64,000 bases of DNA from an uncultured cyanobacterium (GTDB lineage: Bacteria > Cyanobacteriota > Cyanobacteriia > PCC-6307 > Cyanobiaceae): assembly GCA_903871775.1 (NCBI GenBank), contig CAIQIA010000007.1, positions 62,001 to 126,000 of the forward strand, written 5' to 3'. Made by a program: the position numbers and the translations under genes. Positions 59,304 through 64,000 of this stretch are shown here, piece by piece. Within the stretch, counting starts at the first letter, position 1, and each line of letters begins with the position of its first letter. The notes below the pieces were generated by a model. That model was given only the letters and a program-made list of their open reading frames with translations. It did not search any database and was not told the origin of the DNA.

Positions 59304-62300
59304 TCAGGGTTCCGGCATCTCTCCCCGCCGGGGCTCCCAGGGCACGAACGGCACCCCGGGGCCGCGGAAGCCGAAATCGTTGAGGCGGATGCGCAGGCCG
59401 CCGATGCCGGTGTAAGGGCTGTAATAAGCACCGATGTCGTAGGCGCGCCGCTGCCAGCGCAGTTCGACGTACGAGTTGGTGGTCTTGCCGTACTCGCCTG
59501 AACTGCCGGACACGTTGTATTCAATGCCGCCGTTGACCACCAGCGGACCCACCAGCTGCTGGGTCAGACCGACGCCGAGGGTGGCGGTGTCGACATAGCG
59601 ATCAAAGGCCAGGGGACTGTCGCCACCTTTGGCCGTGACACTGCCGAACACCGACAGGCGGGTGAAATCGAACAGCGGCCGGTTGAAATGACCCAGGGTG
59701 AGGGTCGGTCCGCCTGAGATGCCCAGCAATGTCTGGCTGTCACCGTTGCCGTAGGCCGCCAGGTTCGTGAACGGCACCAGGCTGAGGGTGAGCCCCGGAA
59801 CCACCGGCACCGGCGAGTAGCGGTAGGCCCCCTCCGAGGTAAGCGGCAGCGACTGGCCGGTCCAGAGGGGCAGGCGCAGGTTGGCGGAGGCGTAGAGGTT
59901 GCCGCGCCACAGGGCGGCGAGGTCGACGCTGTCCTGGTTGCCCTGGGCGAAGAGGTTGCTCTCGTAGTTGCCCACGCCGACCCGCCAGATGTACGAGGCC
60001 GAGACCCCTGGCGGGGCCGGCAGCAGGCCCTGCTTGCCCAGGAAGCCGCCGTAGGCGGCATAGATGTCCTGCTGGCCGAGGGAGCCGTTCCAGACGCGGT
60101 AGCGGTAGGCGCCGAACAGCCGCGCCTGGGCATCTCCGATCCAGGGCAGCGACACCGGCTGGCGCAGTTCACCGTTGGCGCGGGTGGCATTGGCCAGATG
60201 CTCGGAGGCGAAGCTGGAGATGTCGAGGTTGGCATTGAAGCCCCCCAGCCCCAGGGGTCCCTCGAGCTGGGCCTCGACGCCGAACAGGTCCCCCAGGGTG
60301 TTGGGCTGGCTGACGGCATCGGACCCCGCCGAAGCCCCGGGGGCCGGGTAGGCGTCGTTGCTGCCGTTGAAGGCCCGCTGCACCATGAACTGGGGTCGGA
60401 CGGTGAGGCTGGCGCTGCCCAGCTTCTGCTCGGGCAGCGTGTACTGGATGTAGAGACCGTCGCGGTCGTCGCGGTCGTTGAGCAGGGCCCAGCGGTTCTG
60501 CACGTCCTTGTCCTGCTGAAGCTTGACCCGCAGGGTCGACGGCAGCGGCAGCGGCAGCTTGTTCTCGAGCAGCAGGCGGTTGCCCCGGGAACGGATCACC
60601 GTGGTGCCGTCAGCCTCCTGCCACGACGTCACCTCGTCGGCATCGACCCACACCTGGGCCGGCGTGAAGGGGTCGTTGGTGAAGCTGGCCCGCGGGGCGC
60701 TCCAGCCCTCAGGGGAGAGGCGCATGGTCGGGGCCTGGAAGCGCCAGTGGGTGATCGAACCGGTGATCAGCCGGCGGTTCTTGGTGGCCCGCAGTTCCTG
60801 CAGCTGCTCAGGCGCCACGACACCGAACTGCCCCTCCTCTGTGGTCAGGGCATCGGTGTTGGTGGTGCCGAAGCGCCGGTCGATGACGAGCCCTTGGCGG
60901 GGCTGCACATCCCGCACCCGCTGGTCGATGGCGGCGATGGCCCGGCGGCGGCTGCCGACACTGGCGCGGCTGGGGGCCGGCGGCGGTGGGGCCGCCACCG
61001 TCACCGGCTCCTCCTCCGCCGGCGGATCCATGGCCGCGGCCTCGAGCTGTTCGGCCAGGGGTCGCCGCCGCAACGCCTGGTCGCCGTCGGCCTGGGGGCA
61101 TCCCAGGGGAGGCGGATCCTCGGCCTGGGGCCGGCGCGGACCGTTGCGCCCGAAGCGGTAGCGAGCCCCGAGCATGTAGCCGTTGCTGCCCTCGTACACG
61201 CCGGCATAGGTGCCATAGGCCCCGGAGCGGTGGTGGATGCGACCCACCACCGTCCACTGGGGGGAGACATCCACCGCCAGTTCGGCCCCCAGGTAGTTGA
61301 GAAACTGGGTCGACCGCTGCCAGGAGACGGTCTCGTAGTTGCTGAGCTGCGACAGCAGACTCACCCCCTCCACCGCCTGCAGGCTCAGCCAGGGGCGGAT
61401 CCACCAGCGCAGACCCAGGCCGACGGTGACCTCGGCAAAGGTCTGGGGGTCGGTGACGGCCCGGCTCGCCTGTTCCGGCGGAACACCGGCGGTGTAGCGC
61501 AGGTCAGTGTTGCGGCCGGCCACATGCAGCAGCAGGTTGCTGTCGACCTCAAGGGCAAAGGGGTCGGCCTCAACCAGCCGGTGGATGTAGCCCAGGCCGC
61601 CGAAACCCTCGGGACGCAGGGCCCCCTGGAAGATGAAGGTCTCCCCGAAGGTGGCATCGGTCATCTGACCGCCCCAGAGGGTAACGGCCTGGGGGTAGGG
61701 CTGGCGCGGCAGGGGCGGCAGCACCGGTGGGCAGCTCAGGGGCTCGGGCTCCGCCAGGGGCGCGACGGTCGCCGGCGGCACCGGTTCACCGGGACGGGGG
61801 GGGTTCTGGAGCAGGGCCTGGCGCTGGCGTTGCTCGGCGGCCTGGCCCTCGGGGGTGCCGGCGAGGGGGGCGTCGGGGTTGAGATCCAGCTCGCTGCTGA
61901 GCAGATCGACGACGCCATAGACGTCTTCGAGCTCGCCTTCCTTCTGCAGCAGGCTGTAGCGCAGGCTGCTGGCCTGGATGCGCTGGCGACCGCGCTCGAA
62001 GCGCACCGACCCCCGGGCCCAGAGGATGCGGGTGCGGCTGTCGTACTCGACGGCATCGGCCTGGAGCCGCCCCCCGGCCACGGTCACCCTGACGTTGCCT
62101 CGGGCCGTGAAGCGGCCGGTGGCCTGGTCAAATCCCTGTTCATCGCCCCGGAGGTCGATGTCCAGGGGTGGCAGGGGCGCGGTGTCAGCCGGGGCGGCAG
62201 GGGTCTGGTCCGGTGCCGTGGCCGGGGCGGGTGGCATCCCAGGCTCGGCGGTCCCAGCAGAACCCTCGGGGAGGGCAGAACCGTCGGGGAGGAGGCCTGC

Positions 62301-62405
62301 AGGGTTGGGGTCGGCAACAGGGATGCCGAGGTCATCGGATCGGCCCGGCAGAGCCCAGCCGACGAGGAGAACCGCCGGGATCAGGAGGCGTGAGCGGATC
62401 CGCAA
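59304..62405 (-). CDS. DUF3769/LptD-like outer-membrane protein
   Basis: A 1033-residue protein with an N-terminal signal peptide (LLIPAVLLVGWALPG), a Pro/Ala-rich linker, an OstA/LptA-like domain at about residues 80-180 (QATGRFTARGNVRVTVAGGR, LQADAVEYDSRTRILWARGS) and a long C-terminal beta-barrel part matching DUF3769. This is the cyanobacterial counterpart of LptD, which inserts lipopolysaccharide into the outer membrane. The start is TTG 62405, as no ATG precedes the signal peptide. It is convergent with the pentapeptide gene, with 12 nt between stops. Confidence 0.88.
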   Translation of the reverse strand: MRIRSRLLIPAVLLVGWALPGRSDDLGIPVADPNPAGLLPDGSALPEGSAGTAEPGMPPAPATAPDQTPAAPADTAPLPPLDIDLRGDEQGFDQATGRFTARGNVRVTVAGGRLQADAVEYDSRTRILWARGSVRFERGRQRIQASSLRYSLLQKEGELEDVYGVVDLLSSELDLNPDAPLAGTPEGQAAEQRQRQALLQNPPRPGEPVPPATVAPLAEPEPLSCPPVLPPLPRQPYPQAVTLWGGQMTDATFGETFIFQGALRPEGFGGLGYIHRLVEADPFALEVDSNLLLHVAGRNTDLRYTAGVPPEQASRAVTDPQTFAEVTVGLGLRWWIRPWLSLQAVEGVSLLSQLSNYETVSWQRSTQFLNYLGAELAVDVSPQWTVVGRIHHRSGAYGTYAGVYEGSNGYMLGARYRFGRNGPRRPQAEDPPPLGCPQADGDQALRRRPLAEQLEAAAMDPPAEEEPVTVAAPPPPAPSRASVGSRRRAIAAIDQRVRDVQPRQGLVIDRRFGTTNTDALTTEEGQFGVVAPEQLQELRATKNRRLITGSITHWRFQAPTMRLSPEGWSAPRASFTNDPFTPAQVWVDADEVTSWQEADGTTVIRSRGNRLLLENKLPLPLPSTLRVKLQQDKDVQNRWALLNDRDDRDGLYIQYTLPEQKLGSASLTVRPQFMVQRAFNGSNDAYPAPGASAGSDAVSQPNTLGDLFGVEAQLEGPLGLGGFNANLDISSFASEHLANATRANGELRQPVSLPWIGDAQARLFGAYRYRVWNGSLGQQDIYAAYGGFLGKQGLLPAPPGVSASYIWRVGVGNYESNLFAQGNQDSVDLAALWRGNLYASANLRLPLWTGQSLPLTSEGAYRYSPVPVVPGLTLSLVPFTNLAAYGNGDSQTLLGISGGPTLTLGHFNRPLFDFTRLSVFGSVTAKGGDSPLAFDRYVDTATLGVGLTQQLVGPLVVNGGIEYNVSGSSGEYGKTTNSYVELRWQRRAYDIGAYYSPYTGIGGLRIRLNDFGFRGPGVPFVPWEPRRGEMPEP

Positions 62406-62451
62406 GCCCGGCGGGAATCAGGGGCGCAGATCCTCCCACGCCCGGGAACGG

Positions 62452-62571
62452 TCAATCCTCAAGGTCCTTCCGGCTGGGCGTCCGGCTGGGATCGCTGGCC
62501 AGGAAGCCGAACATGAAGATGCCGATGAAGAAGAAGACGACGGAGTAGACGGAAATCTTGAGGGCGAGCAT
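62452..62571 (-). CDS. psbI: Photosystem II reaction centre protein I
   Basis: A 39-residue protein: [20 protein letters not shown] followed by [19 protein letters not shown]. This is PsbI, a single-helix subunit beside D1 that is needed early in photosystem II assembly. The C-terminal [12 protein letters not shown] is diagnostic. It lies 46 nt upstream of the LptD-like gene on the same strand and is divergent from the GH38 gene. Confidence 0.97.
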   Translation of the reverse strand: MLALKISVYSVVFFFIGIFMFGFLASDPSRTPSRKDLED

Positions 62572-62597
62572 GGTCCAGCCGGAGGGGGTCGGGTAGG

Positions 62598-62628
62598 GCG
62601 CCGCACCCGTAGCGGCGCGATCATCCTA
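62598..62628 (-). promoter_or_regulatory. Probable psbI promoter -10 and 5'-end hairpin
   Basis: On the minus strand TAGGAT (62628-62623) resembles a -10 box. Just after it GCGCCGC (62618-62612), loop TACGGGT, GCGGCGC (62604-62598) make a perfect 7-bp hairpin. Transcription should start near 62616, so the hairpin would lie at the very 5' end of the psbI mRNA, where it could stabilise it. Confidence 0.45.
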
Positions 62629-62651
62629 TGGGTCACGTGCGGGGATGACGG

Positions 62652-64000
62652 ATGACCCAGGCGCTTCCCGGGTCGGTTGAGGGGTGGATTGAAACGTTTT
62701 CCCCCCGGCTGGAGCTCGATCTACTGCCCCTGCTGCGCCGTCCCGACGGGCAGCCGGCCCTGGGGGATCCCTGGGGACGCCGGCACCGCCCCGACTGGCA
62801 TGCCCGCGGCCTGGTGATCTGGCCCCGGGGCGGCGGCTGGCTGACCCTCACCCAGGCGCTGCTGCGTCCTGCGGCCTGGGGTGATGGCCGGGGCAGCCGG
62901 GCGCGGCTGGTGCTGCGCTGGTGGGCCGAGGCCGCCGAGGTGCTGATCGACGGCCAGCCGGTGGTGATGGGCGACCTGTTCGATGCCGCCTGCCGCTGGG
63001 AGCTGCCGCCGGCCTTCTGGCAAGGCACGCCCCTGGCGCTGACCCTGCGGCTGCGCAGCCCCCGCCACGACGACGGCGCCCTGCTGCTGGCCCGGGTGGA
63101 ACGGGAACCGCTGGACCGGGCCGATCCCGAGGGGCTGCTGCGGCTGGGCCAGCTGCGGCTGCTGCGGCAGCGGCTGGAGGCCGACCCCACCGCCCCTGCC
63201 CCGGCACTGCCCACCGACGAAGCGACCCTCGCCAGGGTGCTGGCCCAGGAGCCGTCTGAGGGGCAGCTGCTGCTGGTGAGCCACGCCCACCTCGACCTGG
63301 CCTGGCTCTGGCCGGTGGCCGACACCTGGCAGGCGGCCGAACGCACCTTCCGGTCGGTGCTGGGCCTGATGGACCGCTGGCCGGCCCTGCGCTTCGGCCA
63401 CTCGACCCCGGCCCTCTACGACTGGCTGGCCCGCCACCGCCCCGCCCTGTTCGCCGCGATCGTGCAGCGGGCCGCCGAAGGCCGCTGGGAACCGCTCAAC
63501 GGCCCCTGGGTGGAGACCGACTGCGTGCTGGTGGGCGGCCCGTCGCTGCTGCGGCAGTTCGAAGAAGGCCAGGCCTGGAGCCGCCAGCACTTTCCGGGCT
63601 GGCGCCACGACCTGGCCTGGCTGCCCGACAGCTTCGGCTTCGGCGCCGGCCTGCCGGCCGTCTGTGCCGCCACCGGTGTGCGCTGGTTTCTCACCCACAA
63701 GCTCTTCTGGAACGCCGACAACCCGTTCCCCCATCGGCTGTTCCGCTGGCGCGCCCGCGGCGGCGCCGAGGTGCTGGCGCTGATGACCGCCCCGATCGGC
63801 ACCGATGGTGATCCCCTGGCCATGGCCCGTGAAGCCCGCGCCTGGACCGCCGCCACAGGTCTGGAGGAGGGCCTCTGGCTGCCCGGGGTGGGGGACCACG
63901 GCGGTGGCCCCAGCGAGGAGATGCTGGCGCAGCTGGCCCTCTGGAACGGCCAGCCCCTGGCGCCGCAGCACCGCTTCGGCAGCGTGCGCGAGCACCTCGA
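62652..64000 (+). CDS. Alpha-mannosidase (glycoside hydrolase family 38), N-terminal part
   Basis: The frame opens at ATG 62652 (MTQALPGSVEGWIETFSPRL) and is still open at the right edge, so about 449 codons are seen. GH38 enzymes are about 1000 residues. The zinc motif HAHLDLAWLWP contains His211, His213 and Asp215, and the catalytic nucleophile is Asp326 in WLPDSFGFG. WETDCVLVGGPSLLRQ-like WVETDCVLVGG is another conserved part. It probably trims mannose-containing glycans. Codon use matches the host. It is divergent from psbI by 80 nt. Confidence 0.93.
   Translation, partial: MTQALPGSVEGWIETFSPRLELDLLPLLRRPDGQPALGDPWGRRHRPDWHARGLVIWPRGGGWLTLTQALLRPAAWGDGRGSRARLVLRWWAEAAEVLIDGQPVVMGDLFDAACRWELPPAFWQGTPLALTLRLRSPRHDDGALLLARVEREPLDRADPEGLLRLGQLRLLRQRLEADPTAPAPALPTDEATLARVLAQEPSEGQLLLVSHAHLDLAWLWPVADTWQAAERTFRSVLGLMDRWPALRFGHSTPALYDWLARHRPALFAAIVQRAAEGRWEPLNGPWVETDCVLVGGPSLLRQFEEGQAWSRQHFPGWRHDLAWLPDSFGFGAGLPAVCAATGVRWFLTHKLFWNADNPFPHRLFRWRARGGAEVLALMTAPIGTDGDPLAMAREARAWTAATGLEEGLWLPGVGDHGGGPSEEMLAQLALWNGQPLAPQHRFGSVREHL

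Overview
The window is a GC-rich chromosomal segment of a unicellular picocyanobacterium, most likely Cyanobium or a close Synechococcus relative. The evidence is the photosystem II genes psbK and psbI, the tgt-psbK pair, several cyanobacterial families (DUF3155, DUF3181, DUF1997, DUF4079, DUF3769/LptD-like, long IspH), and tight packing with many 1-8 nt overlaps. No phage, transposase, integrase or CRISPR array is visible.

Region 1 (1-15 kb) starts with the end of a DegT-type aminotransferase, a lipoprotein, a phosphopantetheinyl transferase and a MntA/HepT-type toxin-antitoxin pair, then fabI. Between fabI and hisB lies a defence island of about 11.8 kb. It holds a Phd/VapC-like pair and a type I restriction-modification operon running hsdM, single-TRD hsdS, double-TRD hsdS, hsdR, YgjP-type metallopeptidase. 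Upstream on the same strand is hipBA. A CopG-type antitoxin with a striking promoter palindrome, two broken PIN-toxin remnants and a Uma2 protein complete it. The two hsdS genes are much more AT-rich than their surroundings and look acquired.

Region 2 (15.2-20.7 kb) has hisB and then a minus-strand run of four genes: subtilase, small carboxypeptidase-regulatory-like protein, second paralogous subtilase, DUF1796 putative cysteine peptidase. This looks like an accessory peptidase cassette.

Region 3 (20.7-42 kb) is mostly backbone: YciI-like protein, carotenoid oxygenase, rdgB, phosphohexomutase, an MBL-fold protein, a TM0106-type nuclease, ygfZ, pyrE, a CAU-anticodon tRNA, a membrane histidine kinase, CAP-like protein, glutathione transferase, CNNM/CBS protein, Gfo/Idh oxidoreductase, a giant PhK-like GH15 protein, a WecG/TagA glycosyltransferase, psbK, tgt, cobS, a second histidine kinase and DUF3155.

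Region 4 (42-64 kb) carries purH, ispH, an amt-PII nitrogen operon, sfsA, murJ, tRNA-Arg(ACG), glyA, a WecA-like transferase, cinA, mscS, leuC-leuD, a pentapeptide-repeat protein, an LptD-like outer-membrane protein, psbI and the start of a GH38 alpha-mannosidase.

Points of most interest are the hsdS pair with a duplicated target-recognition domain and a 44-bp shared repeat, the compositionally chimeric hsdM, the peptidase cassette, the amt-linked PII with Phe at position 51, and the autoregulatory-looking palindrome in front of an antitoxin whose toxin is truncated. All calls rest on reading the sequence and on remembered family motifs; no search was run.
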